64,000 bases of DNA, taken from Bacteroidia bacterium (GTDB lineage: Bacteria > Bacteroidota > Bacteroidia > NS11-12g > UBA955). A model generated the notes under the pieces. That model had not been told where the DNA came from, made no database searches, and saw only the letters and a list, made by a program, of their open reading frames with translations. Of this stretch, positions 41,547 through 51,873 are shown one piece after another. How positions within the stretch are numbered: position 1 is the stretch's first letter; each line of letters starts with the position of its first letter. The DNA is taken from contig JAOASJ010000008.1 of NCBI GenBank assembly GCA_030158725.1, positions 1 through 64,000 on the forward strand, in the 5' to 3' direction. The translations under genes were made by a program, and so were the position numbers.

Positions 41547-43064
41547 ATGAAAATAAGAAAGAATTTATTTGCCTTATCAACTGTTCTAGCAGCAACTTTG
41601 ATTCTTGCTCCATCATGTGGAAAGAAGAATAACGGTTCACAAACCACAGGGTTTGGCTACAACAGCAAAAAATGGGGCGGATTTGAGAACCACAAATACA
41701 AAGGCCAAGAAACTGGTCCTGGATTAGTCCTTGTACCTTCTGGTGCATTTGTTATGGGTTCTTCAGAACAAGATGTATTATATGAATACAACAGTGTAGA
41801 AAGAAAAGTAACCGTTAACTCATTCTATATGGATGAAGCTGAAATCAGCAACTTACAATATGGTGAGTATGTATACTGGTTACAAAAAGTTTTCATTACT
41901 TACCCAGAAGTATACAAACAAGCGCTTCCAGATACTTTATGCTGGAGAAACAGATTGGCATTTAACGAGCCATATGTAGAATATTATTTCCGTCACCCTG
42001 CTTACAAAGACTATCCTGTAGTTGGTGTTAGCTGGTTACAAGCAACTGCTTTCGCAGATTGGAGAACTGACCGTGTAAACGAGATGATTCTTGACAGAGA
42101 AAAAATCCACCCTTACGTAGACAAACGTGTTGTTGACCAAGACAACTTCAACACCAAATCATATTTGGCTAACCAATACGATCCTGCTACCCGTAAAAAA
42201 GGTAAAGGCATGATGAGAGATTACAGAACCAAAAAAGGCAAAAGAGACGTAGCTGTTAAAGACGGTATCTTATTACCAGAATACAGACTACCAACTGAAG
42301 CTGAATGGGAATATGCAGCTCAAGGTGCTATCGGTAACTCTCAATTTGAGAACACCGACGAAAAAAGAATCTACGCTTGGAATGACCTAACCGTTAGAAT
42401 GACGCATGGTAAAGAAAAAGATAGAGGTAAAATTATGGCTAACTTTAAAAGAGACAAAGGGGACCAAGGTGGTATCGCTTCTCAGTTAAACGATGCTGGT
42501 TTCATTACCACTCCTGTTTTCTCATACTGGCCTAACGACTACGGTTTATACAACATGGCTGGCAACGTTAGCGAATGGGTAAAAGACGTATACCGTCCTC
42601 TATCTTTAGAAGATATGGATGACTTCAATACCTTCCGTGGTAACGTGTTCACTCAAGTTCAATTAGATGAGTATGGTGAAATTTCTGAGAAAGATTCATT
42701 AGGTCGTTTAGTTTTCGAACCAGTTAAAGAGTCTCAAAACATCAACAGAAGAAACTACAAAGTGTCTGATAACATCGGTTACAAAGATGCTTCTACTTAT
42801 AACAACGAAGAGCAACAATATGAATATGGTGTAACTACCTTAATCAATGATAAAGCCCGCGTTTACAAAGGTGGTTCATGGAACGATAGAGCATACTGGA
42901 TGAGTCCAGGTACACGCAGATGGTTAGATGAAAACTTATCTACCTCTACTATCGGTTTCCGTTGCGCTATGATCAGAATTGGTTCTCCAATTGGTAACAG
43001 CAGCAAACGCAACAAAGTACTACCTTCTAGTGGTATCGGTAAGAAAAACAAAAAAATGAGATAA
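41547..43064 (+). CDS. gldJ: Gliding motility/T9SS lipoprotein GldJ-like (SUMF1/FGE-sulfatase domain)
   Basis: Lipobox APSC; LVLVPSGAFVMGSSEQDV, VNSFYMDEAEISNLQYGEYVYWL, HPAYKDYPVVGVSWLQATAFADWRTDRVNE, MAGNVSEWV; after PorP; GldK alternative. Confidence 0.78.
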   Translation: MKIRKNLFALSTVLAATLILAPSCGKKNNGSQTTGFGYNSKKWGGFENHKYKGQETGPGLVLVPSGAFVMGSSEQDVLYEYNSVERKVTVNSFYMDEAEISNLQYGEYVYWLQKVFITYPEVYKQALPDTLCWRNRLAFNEPYVEYYFRHPAYKDYPVVGVSWLQATAFADWRTDRVNEMILDREKIHPYVDKRVVDQDNFNTKSYLANQYDPATRKKGKGMMRDYRTKKGKRDVAVKDGILLPEYRLPTEAEWEYAAQGAIGNSQFENTDEKRIYAWNDLTVRMTHGKEKDRGKIMANFKRDKGDQGGIASQLNDAGFITTPVFSYWPNDYGLYNMAGNVSEWVKDVYRPLSLEDMDDFNTFRGNVFTQVQLDEYGEISEKDSLGRLVFEPVKESQNINRRNYKVSDNIGYKDASTYNNEEQQYEYGVTTLINDKARVYKGGSWNDRAYWMSPGTRRWLDENLSTSTIGFRCAMIRIGSPIGNSSKRNKVLPSSGIGKKNKKMR

Positions 43065-43080
43065 TCTCAAAACAATATTT

Positions 43081-43112
43081 AAAAATCCCGAAGCAATTCG
43101 GGATTTTTTTTG
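43081..43112. terminator. Intrinsic terminator
   Basis: AAAAATCCCGAA-gcaa-TTCGGGATTTTTTTT. Confidence 0.92.
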
Positions 43113-43169
43113 CTTTATACTTTCCTACCCTCTCTTAAAAGGAAAACTAAAACTTTAGAATCTATTGAG

Positions 43170-43178
43170 TACTTTTGC
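43170..43178 (+). promoter_or_regulatory. Candidate -7 promoter box (TACTTTTGC)
   Basis: TAnnTTTGC motif 22 nt upstream of the helicase start. Confidence 0.45.
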
Positions 43179-43200
43179 AAAGCGATAAGCAGCAGCAAGC

Positions 43201-44466
43201 ATGAGATTTGAACAATACGATTTCCTTCCCTTAATTAAAGAAAATTTGGCCACCCTTGGTTTTAAAAAACCAACAGATATCCAATACAAAGCCATTAGTC
43301 CCATAATGAAAGGAGAAGATGTACTTGCCATTGCTCAAACAGGTACAGGTAAAACAGCCGCATTTGCTATCCCTTTATTAGACTTTATTGCCAAACAAAA
43401 AAAGGTTGTTAAATACAATGGCATTAAATGTTTGGTTATGGTGCCTACCCGCGAATTGGCCATACAAATTGCTGAAGCATTCGATGCAATTGGAAAAGGC
43501 ACCGGCGTTCATGTATTAAGTTTGTATGGAGGCGTTGACCAAGACAATCAAATCTTTAAACTCAAACATGGTGTCGATATCTTAATTAGCACACCAGGCA
43601 GAATGTTTGATTTGATTAACCAAGGTTTTGTGGATTTGAAAAATTTAGAAACTTTGGTGGTTGATGAAGCCGACCATATGCTCGATTTGGGCTTCTTAAA
43701 AGACATTACAGACATTATGCGCCATATCCCAAGGGAAAGACAAACCTTGTTCTTTTCGGCGACTATAAATGAGCGTATTAAAAAATTGGCCTATAGCATT
43801 GTTAGAAATGCTATACGTATCCAAATTTCACCAGACAATCCGGTTAACAAAAACATTGAACACGCCGTGGCTTTCATTGAAATGGACGACAAACGTTTTT
43901 TCATGGAACGCTTGGTCAATGAATTCCCGGAAAGCAAGATTATAATATTTGTTAGAACCAAAGTAAGAGCAGAAAGGGTTTGCAAGGCCCTAGAACGCGC
44001 TGGCATACATTCTGAGACCATTCACGGCGACAAGGAGCAATCTGACCGTATGTCGGTGTTAAACGACTTTAAATTGGGCAAAAACAATATTCTTATCGCA
44101 ACCGATGTGAGTTCTCGTGGTATCGATATTCCCAATGTAGATTATGTGGTCAACTACGATTTACCCGAAGTCCCTGAAAACTATGTACACAGAGTTGGCC
44201 GTACCGGTAGAGGTGTACAAAAAGGTCAAGCCGTTTCATTTTGCAGCAAGGAAGAAAAGACTTTGTTGAATGACATTGAAGAATACATAGGCAGTCCCGT
44301 TGAAGTGATGAAAATCGACAAAGGCTTGTATGAGGAAACCATCAGTTTTACCAACGACGAAACCCAAAACGATTGGCGTTCACTGTTAAAAGAGGACGAA
44401 GAAAATTCTAAAAAGACTTATGTTGCGCCAGTAAAAGGCAGACCTAAGAAAAAAAACAAGAAATAG
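43201..44466 (+). CDS. DEAD-box RNA helicase (RhlE-like)
   Basis: AQTGTGKTAAFAIPLL, VPTRELA, VDEADHMLDLGF, SAT, HRVGRTGRG; Lys-rich tail. Confidence 0.95.
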   Translation: MRFEQYDFLPLIKENLATLGFKKPTDIQYKAISPIMKGEDVLAIAQTGTGKTAAFAIPLLDFIAKQKKVVKYNGIKCLVMVPTRELAIQIAEAFDAIGKGTGVHVLSLYGGVDQDNQIFKLKHGVDILISTPGRMFDLINQGFVDLKNLETLVVDEADHMLDLGFLKDITDIMRHIPRERQTLFFSATINERIKKLAYSIVRNAIRIQISPDNPVNKNIEHAVAFIEMDDKRFFMERLVNEFPESKIIIFVRTKVRAERVCKALERAGIHSETIHGDKEQSDRMSVLNDFKLGKNNILIATDVSSRGIDIPNVDYVVNYDLPEVPENYVHRVGRTGRGVQKGQAVSFCSKEEKTLLNDIEEYIGSPVEVMKIDKGLYEETISFTNDETQNDWRSLLKEDEENSKKTYVAPVKGRPKKKNKK

Positions 44467-45714
44467 CTAGTCTTTGTTGAAGACGCTTAACATTCTGCTG
44501 CCTTTAATCATGCATTCTTCATATTCTTGTTCAGGACAAGAATCGTAGGTTATTGCGCTTCCTACTTTATACGAAATTTCGTTGCTTTCAGACGTGTGGA
44601 TTAAGGTCCTAATGCAGACATTGAAATCGAAATTGCCATTGGGTTCAAGATATCCAATACAACCACTGTAAAACCCACGTGCCTGACTTTCATATTCTAA
44701 AATATGTTTCATTACTTCCAACTTAGGTGCACCAGTCATGCTGCCCATGGGAAACAAGGCTTCAAAAGCATTTAAAGATGAAATGCTTTCGTTTAATTCA
44801 GATTCTATGGTAGACACCAAATGGTTAACCGATTTGTAAGCATATGCCCCGCAAAGCTCTTTAACCTTTACCGTGCCCGGTTTTGATATCTTAGCCATGT
44901 CGTTTCTCACCAAATCTACGATCATGACATTCTCGGCTCTCTCTTTTACAGAGCTACTCAATGCATTTAATTGTTGCGTATTTTCATCGCCAATTAGTCG
45001 CTTGTTTGTTCCCTTAATTGGCTGCGACAATAAATGCTGCCCTTCCCTTTTGATAAAACGCTCAGGTGAACTGCATAGCATGGTCATCTTAGGATGTTTT
45101 ACATAAGCCGCAAAAGGCGCTTGGGTCAAATGGTTCAGTTCCATAAAGCAAGGCAATAAATTATCCGCTTTTAGCTCTGCTTTGAATTCTATGCAATAAT
45201 TCATTTCATAAAATACCCCATTGTATATATCAGTTCTTATTTGCTCAATCTGCTTGACGTATTGGTCTTTTGAGGTTTTGGTTTGGAACTCGGCAGTCAA
45301 ATTAAGTACAATCTGTTCATACGAATACGTTTCGAAACCACTTACCCAATTATTAAAGTCTTGTTCATTAACACCATTGTTTATTATACTTAATGTTTTG
45401 CTGTTTTTCAAAATTGAAAACACCATCAAGGGTTCAAACACCAGAGCATTGTCAATGTCTTCAACTTGGGCGTAAGGAATGGCTAAAAATTTCCAGAAAC
45501 TTGATTGTTCAGCCTCTATTAATTGTTGGCTTAAACTTCCATTGTATTTTCTTTTTGAACCAAGGCCAATTAAAAATTCATAGACATCATCGGCACATGC
45601 AGATTCATTTTGATTGCTGTCATAGATATGGCAAACCTCGAATTGATTTGCAAAGTGGTAAAGCCTTGTTTTTAGTGCTTCTAATTCTTCTAAATTAAAA
45701 TCAATTGTCTTCAT
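44467..45714 (-). CDS. pabB: Aminodeoxychorismate synthase component I (chorismate-binding)
   Basis: CSSPERFIKREGQHLLSQPIKGTNKR (PIKGT typical of PabB), DLVRNDMAKISKPGTVKV, MGSMTGAPKLEVM. Confidence 0.87.
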   Translation of the reverse strand: MKTIDFNLEELEALKTRLYHFANQFEVCHIYDSNQNESACADDVYEFLIGLGSKRKYNGSLSQQLIEAEQSSFWKFLAIPYAQVEDIDNALVFEPLMVFSILKNSKTLSIINNGVNEQDFNNWVSGFETYSYEQIVLNLTAEFQTKTSKDQYVKQIEQIRTDIYNGVFYEMNYCIEFKAELKADNLLPCFMELNHLTQAPFAAYVKHPKMTMLCSSPERFIKREGQHLLSQPIKGTNKRLIGDENTQQLNALSSSVKERAENVMIVDLVRNDMAKISKPGTVKVKELCGAYAYKSVNHLVSTIESELNESISSLNAFEALFPMGSMTGAPKLEVMKHILEYESQARGFYSGCIGYLEPNGNFDFNVCIRTLIHTSESNEISYKVGSAITYDSCPEQEYEECMIKGSRMLSVFNKD

Positions 45715-47500
45715 TGAAATGCAGGTAAACAGATTTTGCCAATTTAGCGCCTATAATTTTAGTCAAGTCCTCTTCTGTAGCCTCTTTAATTTTTTTCACC
45801 GATTTAAAAGCAGACAAAAGCAATTGGCTGGTTTTCTCCCCTACGCCATCTATTTCGGTCAGACTGGTAATGGTAAAACCTTTGCTTCTTCTATTTCTAT
45901 GGTGGGTGATACCAAAACGGTGGGCTTCATCACGCATTTGTTGAATGACTTTAAGTGTCTCCGATTTTTTATCCAAATACAAAGGCAAAGAATCGTTGGG
46001 ATAATACAGTTCCTCCAATCTTTTAGCGATGCCTATTACAGGAACTTTCCCATATATACCCATAGCCCTAAAGGCTTCGACGGCTGAACTTAATTGACCT
46101 TTACCGCCATCGACAACCACCAAATCAGGCAAGGGTGAATTTTCTTGAAGCAAACGGGTATAACGGCGGGTAAGCACCTCAATCATGCTCGCAAAGTCAT
46201 TAGGCCCCTCAACTGTTTTAATGTTAAAATGTCTGTAGTCGCTTTTACTCGGTCTTCCGTTTTTAAAGACCACACAAGCAGACACCGGATTGGTTCCTTG
46301 AATATTTGAGTTATCAAAACATTCGATATGGCGTGGTAAAGTAGTAAGCCTTAAATCTTTTTGCATTTGGGTTAGCAAACGGTCAACTTTAAGGGTTGGA
46401 TCTAATTTATCGGCGGCCAACTGACGTTCTTGTTTCAAATAAAACGCGTTCTTCATACTCAGGTCGAGCAACTTTTTCTTATCGCCTGAACTTGGCACCG
46501 TCATTGGTATTTTGGAATCAATTTCCAATTGTATTGGAACAATAAACTCTTTGCTTTCCCATTGGTTGGAGTTTTTAAATTGTGCAATGGCATTCAATAA
46601 AATCTCCTCATCGCTTTCATCAATTTTCTTTTTGATTTCAAGGTTTTGAGATTGTATAATCATACCATCAACGACCCTTAAATAATTGATAAAAGCAGAG
46701 CTACTTGAACTCACTATACCAAATACATCGACATTGTTTATGCTGTTGTTAACGACGGTCGATTTGGATTGATACGATTCAAGTGACAGAAGTTTTTCTT
46801 TATACTCTTGCGCCTCTTCGAAGGCCAAACGGGAAACAGCATCTTCAATTTGTGTTTTTATGTGTCGCTTAACTTCGGCCAAATTTCCACGTAAAATATG
46901 CTTGATATTTGAAATGGTTTGCTTGTAAGACTCTTCTGTTTGGAAGCCTTGACAAGGGCCTTTGCAATTTCCAATTTGGTATTCAAGACAAACTTTAAAA
47001 TTCCCATTTGCAATATTCTTAGCATTCAAATTCAAGTTGCAATTCCTTGTTGGATAAAGCTTTTGCGTTAACTCAAGTATGGTATGCATCATCTTTCCGC
47101 TGGCATAGGGACCGAAATATTCACTACCATCTTTTACAGGATTTCTAACAGGATATACTTTGGGAAAGGCTTCTTTGGTAATTTTAATTAATGGGTAAGA
47201 CTTATCATCTTTTAAATTGATGTTATACCTTGGTTGAAGCTCTTTGATTAAAGTATTCTCAAGCAACAAAGCATCAAATTCCGTGTCAACAATGGTGTAC
47301 TGAATGTTGCGGATTTTAGAAACCAGAACATTGGTTTTGTTGTTGTCGTGCTTTTTTACAAAGTAAGAATTAACACGCTTCTTTAGGTTTTTAGCTTTTC
47401 CAACATAAATGATCTCCTCTTTTTCATCAAAATACTTATAAACCCCCGGTTGTTCAGGCAGGTTTGAAATAATTTGCTTGATGTTAATTTGATCGCCCAT
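45701..47500 (-). CDS. uvrC: Excinuclease ABC subunit C
   Basis: GIY-YIG domain (LPEQPGVYKYFDEKEEIIYVGKAKNLKKRVNSYF), UVR motif, HIECFDNSNIQGTNPVSACVVF. Confidence 0.96.
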   Translation of the reverse strand: MGDQINIKQIISNLPEQPGVYKYFDEKEEIIYVGKAKNLKKRVNSYFVKKHDNNKTNVLVSKIRNIQYTIVDTEFDALLLENTLIKELQPRYNINLKDDKSYPLIKITKEAFPKVYPVRNPVKDGSEYFGPYASGKMMHTILELTQKLYPTRNCNLNLNAKNIANGNFKVCLEYQIGNCKGPCQGFQTEESYKQTISNIKHILRGNLAEVKRHIKTQIEDAVSRLAFEEAQEYKEKLLSLESYQSKSTVVNNSINNVDVFGIVSSSSSAFINYLRVVDGMIIQSQNLEIKKKIDESDEEILLNAIAQFKNSNQWESKEFIVPIQLEIDSKIPMTVPSSGDKKKLLDLSMKNAFYLKQERQLAADKLDPTLKVDRLLTQMQKDLRLTTLPRHIECFDNSNIQGTNPVSACVVFKNGRPSKSDYRHFNIKTVEGPNDFASMIEVLTRRYTRLLQENSPLPDLVVVDGGKGQLSSAVEAFRAMGIYGKVPVIGIAKRLEELYYPNDSLPLYLDKKSETLKVIQQMRDEAHRFGITHHRNRRSKGFTITSLTEIDGVGEKTSQLLLSAFKSVKKIKEATEEDLTKIIGAKLAKSVYLHFNEDN

Positions 47501-47547
47501 TGAAGGCTCAAAGATATAGATAAGAAATGAAAAGGAAATTCAGAATC

Positions 47548-48519
47548 TTAAGGATTCACTGCCTTTTTCTTCTCTTGTTTTTTGAAATACTTTTTAAGCA
47601 AGAAACTAGACTTTAAGGCATCCAAATTTTCGTTCAAACCTTTGCTGCTATGCCTTACATTAATCATTGATTGTTTTAAATCTGCGGCAAACAAAGTATC
47701 CATAAACAATGCTCCGATTGACCCTTCCCCTTTTCGAACATGGCTTGTAATGAATTTTAAGTCACCCGAAATCTGCGCCATAGTATCGGAGATGTAATGA
47801 ATTTTCACAATAGTCTGTTTTAGTTGATTGGACATCACCGTATCTGTAATTAGAGCGCCTAAAGTGCCTTTACCATTTTTAATCGAAGCTATAATTTCAC
47901 TCAAGTCGCCTGTTATAATGGCTGATTTTTCGCCAGTCTTGCGAATGCTCACAATAGCCGATTTTAAATTATCACTGATGCTCGGATCCATTAACAAGGT
48001 CCATAGTGTATTAGAATTATTAATTCTTTCAGTAATAATCCTCAAATTCCTAGCAATGGTAGACACATCGTCATTGGTTTGCCCAAGCGTCCTCATCATT
48101 CCTTCGGTTTCAATTGGCTGTATGGACACCAAAACGTCTCCATCTTCAATACATGCTGACTTCAAGTGGGCCGAATTGATATTGACCAATTTATTTCCCA
48201 TTAAGCCATCAGAACCTATGCTAGCAATGGCATTTTTGTAAATGTAATTAACAGAACCTTCTTCAATCAACATGGTTACCAAAACTGAAGAATCTGATTG
48301 TATCTCAACCTTCTCAACGGTACCAACATCAATGCCCGCAAAACGCACATTGTTGCCTGGCATAAGGCCGTCTACCGTATGAAAAACGGCGTTAACCTTA
48401 ATGGTTGAAGAAAAAAGACTTTGCTTGGCGCCTATGAAATACATGGCCACGATTAAAAAAATGGTGCCAACCAATACAAAAATGCCGAGTCTAATATTTT
48501 TACTGTTATCGTTTCCCAT
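47548..48519 (-). CDS. MlaD/MCE family lipid transport protein
   Basis: Single N-term TM; VNAVFHTVDGLMPGNNVRFAGIDVGTVEKVEI MCE domain; operon with ATPase and permease. Confidence 0.9.
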   Translation of the reverse strand: MGNDNSKNIRLGIFVLVGTIFLIVAMYFIGAKQSLFSSTIKVNAVFHTVDGLMPGNNVRFAGIDVGTVEKVEIQSDSSVLVTMLIEEGSVNYIYKNAIASIGSDGLMGNKLVNINSAHLKSACIEDGDVLVSIQPIETEGMMRTLGQTNDDVSTIARNLRIITERINNSNTLWTLLMDPSISDNLKSAIVSIRKTGEKSAIITGDLSEIIASIKNGKGTLGALITDTVMSNQLKQTIVKIHYISDTMAQISGDLKFITSHVRKGEGSIGALFMDTLFAADLKQSMINVRHSSKGLNENLDALKSSFLLKKYFKKQEKKKAVNP

Positions 48520-48521
48520 AA

Positions 48522-49274
48522 TTATTCAAAAAAATCAAGAACCTTTTGGTCGCCACAAGTGGACAAACTGCTGTAATCGCCTTCCATATAAGCCCTGCCA
48601 TCTATCAACATCACGATTCTATTGGCTACAGCTTTTACACAATGCATGTCGTGAGAAATTATAATAGACGATGTTTTATAATCCCTTTGGATTTTGACAA
48701 TCAAATCGTCTATTTCCCGTCCAGTAATTGGGTCCAAACCAGTAGTAGGCTCGTCGTACAAAATAATTTCAGGTTTCAGAATCAAAGTACGCGCAATGGC
48801 TATTCTCTTCTTCATCCCACCAGACAATTCAGAAGGCATCATTTTCTCAGTATGAGGCAGACCAACACTTTCTAAAGCCTCTTTAACTGCAGCATCAACT
48901 TCTTTGTTGCTCATATCTTTCCCATGCCTCCTAAGCGGAAATTCTAAATTTTCACGCACGGTCATTGAATCGTATAAGGCATTGCTTTGAAACAGAAATC
49001 CCATGCGCATACGCAAGGCATCTAGGGCATCTGAATTCAAATCGGAGATATTATAATCTAATACATTAATCTTTCCTGAATCGGCTGCTAGAAGCCCGAT
49101 GATACATTTTATAAACACTGACTTCCCTGAACCTGACTTACCCAGGACTACTGCGTTCTCGCCACGCTTTAGCTTGAAATTAAAATGATTTAAAACCGTA
49201 TTCGTCCCAAACGATTTGCACAAATCATTGACTTCAATAACATTTTCAATATTTAGTTTTTGATTAATCTCCAT
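48522..49274 (-). CDS. ABC transporter ATP-binding protein (MlaF-like)
   Basis: VLGKSGSGKSVFIKCIIGLL, ELSGGMKKRIAIARTL, ILYDEPTTGLDP. Confidence 0.93.
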   Translation of the reverse strand: MEINQKLNIENVIEVNDLCKSFGTNTVLNHFNFKLKRGENAVVLGKSGSGKSVFIKCIIGLLAADSGKINVLDYNISDLNSDALDALRMRMGFLFQSNALYDSMTVRENLEFPLRRHGKDMSNKEVDAAVKEALESVGLPHTEKMMPSELSGGMKKRIAIARTLILKPEIILYDEPTTGLDPITGREIDDLIVKIQRDYKTSSIIISHDMHCVKAVANRIVMLIDGRAYMEGDYSSLSTCGDQKVLDFFE

Positions 49275-50041
49275 TAGGTTAATCCCATTAAATCGGCCAA
49301 TTGAACCGCAATTAAATCAATTACAAAAACCATTAAAGAAGAGAGCACAACCGCTGAGTTTGCCGATTGTCCAACACCTTCCGTTCCCTTGCTAGAATTA
49401 AATCCTTTGTAACACCCAATAATTCCAATGGCAAAACCAAAGAAGTACGTCTTTACAAAAGCAGGCATAGCATCACTATAGGTTAAAGCATCGAACACTT
49501 GGGTCCAATACAATTGCCAACTAACAACGCCTTTAATGTTGGTACCCAAATAAGCGCCATACAAAGAAATCGCTGCCGCAATAACGGCCAACACCGGTAT
49601 CATTAAACTAGTAGCCAGAACGCGGGTAACCACTAAATATTTGAAAGGATTGGTTCCTGATACTTCCATGGCATCAATCTGCTCAGTTACCTTCATTGAT
49701 CCAAGTTCTGCCCCTATACTTGAGCCAATTTTTCCAGCACAAATAAGGGCTGTAATTACTGGAACAATTTCGCGAATCAAGGACACGGAAACCATTTTTG
49801 GCAACCATGCTTCTGCACCAAATTCGACCAAGGTTGGACGCGATTGTATGGTGAGTACAAGTCCCATAATAAAAGCGGTTAGACCGACAAGACCTAATGA
49901 TTTGTAACCAATAAAATAGGATTGTCGCAACAATTCCTTCCATTCTTGTTTAGGCTTAAACAAAGCACTAAAAAAGCGTGAAGCAAAACGGACGATTTCG
50001 CCAGCTTCTATCAAAAAAGCTTTTACTGATAGATTTGCCAT
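49274..50041 (-). CDS. MlaE-family lipid ABC permease
   Basis: REIVPVITALICAGKIGSSIGAELGSMKVTEQIDAMEVSGTNPFKYLVVTRV. Confidence 0.93.
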   Translation of the reverse strand: MANLSVKAFLIEAGEIVRFASRFFSALFKPKQEWKELLRQSYFIGYKSLGLVGLTAFIMGLVLTIQSRPTLVEFGAEAWLPKMVSVSLIREIVPVITALICAGKIGSSIGAELGSMKVTEQIDAMEVSGTNPFKYLVVTRVLATSLMIPVLAVIAAAISLYGAYLGTNIKGVVSWQLYWTQVFDALTYSDAMPAFVKTYFFGFAIGIIGCYKGFNSSKGTEGVGQSANSAVVLSSLMVFVIDLIAVQLADLMGLT

Positions 50042-50125
50042 TACAGGCGAATTTAGTGCTTATTATTGAAATTCAATCCTATAAGTTTACGAAATAAACA
50101 TGATTCATCTCAATATTACCTTGAG

Positions 50126-50320
50126 GTGGTGTTTTTTGGCCGCCTTAACTTGCTTTCCGCTATAGGCCCTGTCTTTGTGGCCTTATTTCGCTAGGCGTAT
50201 ATTGGCTTGCTACCGGTCGCCCCTATACACCTGCAAAATCTTAGCCCACAAATACAGTGCGCTGCCGCTGCAATCAAGGGCGGAGTTCCGTAAAGCTAGA
50301 TCGACACGCAATCTAGAAAA
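50126..50320 (-). other. Candidate conserved Bacteroidota intergenic element / structured ncRNA-like repeat
   Basis: Non-coding and GC-richer than flanks; minus strand carries GATTGCAGCGGCA (50275-50263) and TATAGCGGAAAGCA (50164-50151), plus inverted repeat CTAGAT(50296-50301)/ATCTAG(50311-50316). Confidence 0.5.
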
Positions 50321-50343
50321 CTAAAACATGAAACTATTAAAGA

Positions 50344-51873
50344 TTAGTGTTTAAAATGGCGAATGCCAGTCAATACCATGGCTTGGCCATTTTTATTGGC
50401 TGCATCAATACTCTCTTGGTCTTTAATGCTACCGCCTGGTTGAGCGATTGCAATAACACCAGCTTGATGAGAAATATCTACGCAATCAGGGAAAGGGAAA
50501 AATGCTTCTGAAGCCATCACAGCACCTTTGGTATCAAAACCAAAAGCAATTGATTTTTTCACCGCCGATTCTAATGCATCAATTCTAGAAGTTTGACCAC
50601 AACCCATACCGATTAACTGCTTGTTTTTTACCAAGGCAATACCATTCGATTTAAGGTGTTTTACTGCTTTAATAGCAAATTCCAAATCGCTTAACTGCTC
50701 TGCAGTCATTTGCTTTTCAGTAACCACTTTGAAATCATTGGCTGATTCTGAACTCCAATCAACTTGTTGTTCAAGTACACCATTCAACAAACTCTTAAAC
50801 ATGGTTTTATTGTTCACTGCCTTTTTAAGACGGATAATAATTCTATTTTTCTTTTGTTTAAGCACAGCCAAAGCTTCTTCAGTGTATGAAGGCGCACTTA
50901 GGACTTCGAAAAACAAATTGTTGATTTCATTTGCTGTTTCTAAATCTACTTCACGGTTACAAGCCAAAACACCACCAAATGCAGATGTTGTATCACAAGC
51001 ATAAGCTGCTTTGTACGCTTCTAAAAGAGTGGCTCTACTTGCTAAACCGCAAGAATTGGTGTGCTTTATAATTGCAAAACTAGGTTCTGAAAATTCAGCG
51101 ATTAAATTTAATGAAGCCTCAACATCCACTAGATTGTTGTAAGACAATTCTCTTCCATTAAGAATTTCAAAAACTTCGTTTAAATCGCCATGAAAAGTAC
51201 CAGATTGGTGAGGGTTTTCACCATAACGCAAGGCTTTAGAATCCATTACACTGTGTTTAAATGCAGGCAATGCTAAGTCTTGGTTGAAGTAATTAAATAT
51301 AGCAGTATCGTAATGAGAAGAATTCATAAATGCTTTAGCTGCAAAAAGTTTACGGTCGCTAAGTTCTGTTGAACCACTTTTTTCTACTAAAAGATTTAAC
51401 AAATCTTGGTATTGATTTCTATTAGAAACGATTAAGGTATCATTGAAATTTTTTGCCGCAGCGCGTATCAATGAAATACCGCCAATGTCTATCTTCTCTA
51501 TAATTTCAGCTTCATCGTTGCTGTTTTTAACCGTATCTTCAAATGGATACAAATCAACTATGACTAAATCGATTAAACTAATGCCATGTTGGCTTAGTTC
51601 CTGCATGTCCTTTGAGTTGTCTCTGCGGGCTAAAATACCACCAAAAATACTTGGGTGAAGTGTTTTCACACGGCCATCTAAAATTTCTGGGAAACCGGTG
51701 TATGCTTCAACTGCATTAACGGGCAAACCTAAATCTTGGATAAAACTTAAGGTACCTCCTGTTGAATAAATATGAACGCCCAATTGGCATAATTGTCTTA
51801 CAATTGGTTCTAAATTGTCTTTATGGTAGACAGAAATTAAAGCAGATTTGATTGTTTTTGATTGGCTTTGCAT
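50344..51873 (-). CDS. purH: Bifunctional AICAR transformylase/IMP cyclohydrolase
   Basis: KSALISVYHKDNLEPIVRQL, STGGTLSFIQDLG, DGRVKTLHPSIFGGILARR, RYGENPHQ. Confidence 0.96.
   Translation of the reverse strand: MQSQSKTIKSALISVYHKDNLEPIVRQLCQLGVHIYSTGGTLSFIQDLGLPVNAVEAYTGFPEILDGRVKTLHPSIFGGILARRDNSKDMQELSQHGISLIDLVIVDLYPFEDTVKNSNDEAEIIEKIDIGGISLIRAAAKNFNDTLIVSNRNQYQDLLNLLVEKSGSTELSDRKLFAAKAFMNSSHYDTAIFNYFNQDLALPAFKHSVMDSKALRYGENPHQSGTFHGDLNEVFEILNGRELSYNNLVDVEASLNLIAEFSEPSFAIIKHTNSCGLASRATLLEAYKAAYACDTTSAFGGVLACNREVDLETANEINNLFFEVLSAPSYTEEALAVLKQKKNRIIIRLKKAVNNKTMFKSLLNGVLEQQVDWSSESANDFKVVTEKQMTAEQLSDLEFAIKAVKHLKSNGIALVKNKQLIGMGCGQTSRIDALESAVKKSIAFGFDTKGAVMASEAFFPFPDCVDISHQAGVIAIAQPGGSIKDQESIDAANKNGQAMVLTGIRHFKH

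Noticed and set aside
44467-45714. Anthranilate synthase component I assignment
   Set aside because: The PIKGT motif and absence of neighbouring trp genes favour PabB.
45719-46087. 122-aa plus-strand ORF opposite uvrC
   Set aside because: Antisense shadow with no family resemblance.
47828-48241. 137-aa plus-strand ORF opposite the MlaD-like gene
   Set aside because: Antisense shadow ORF of a recognised MCE protein.
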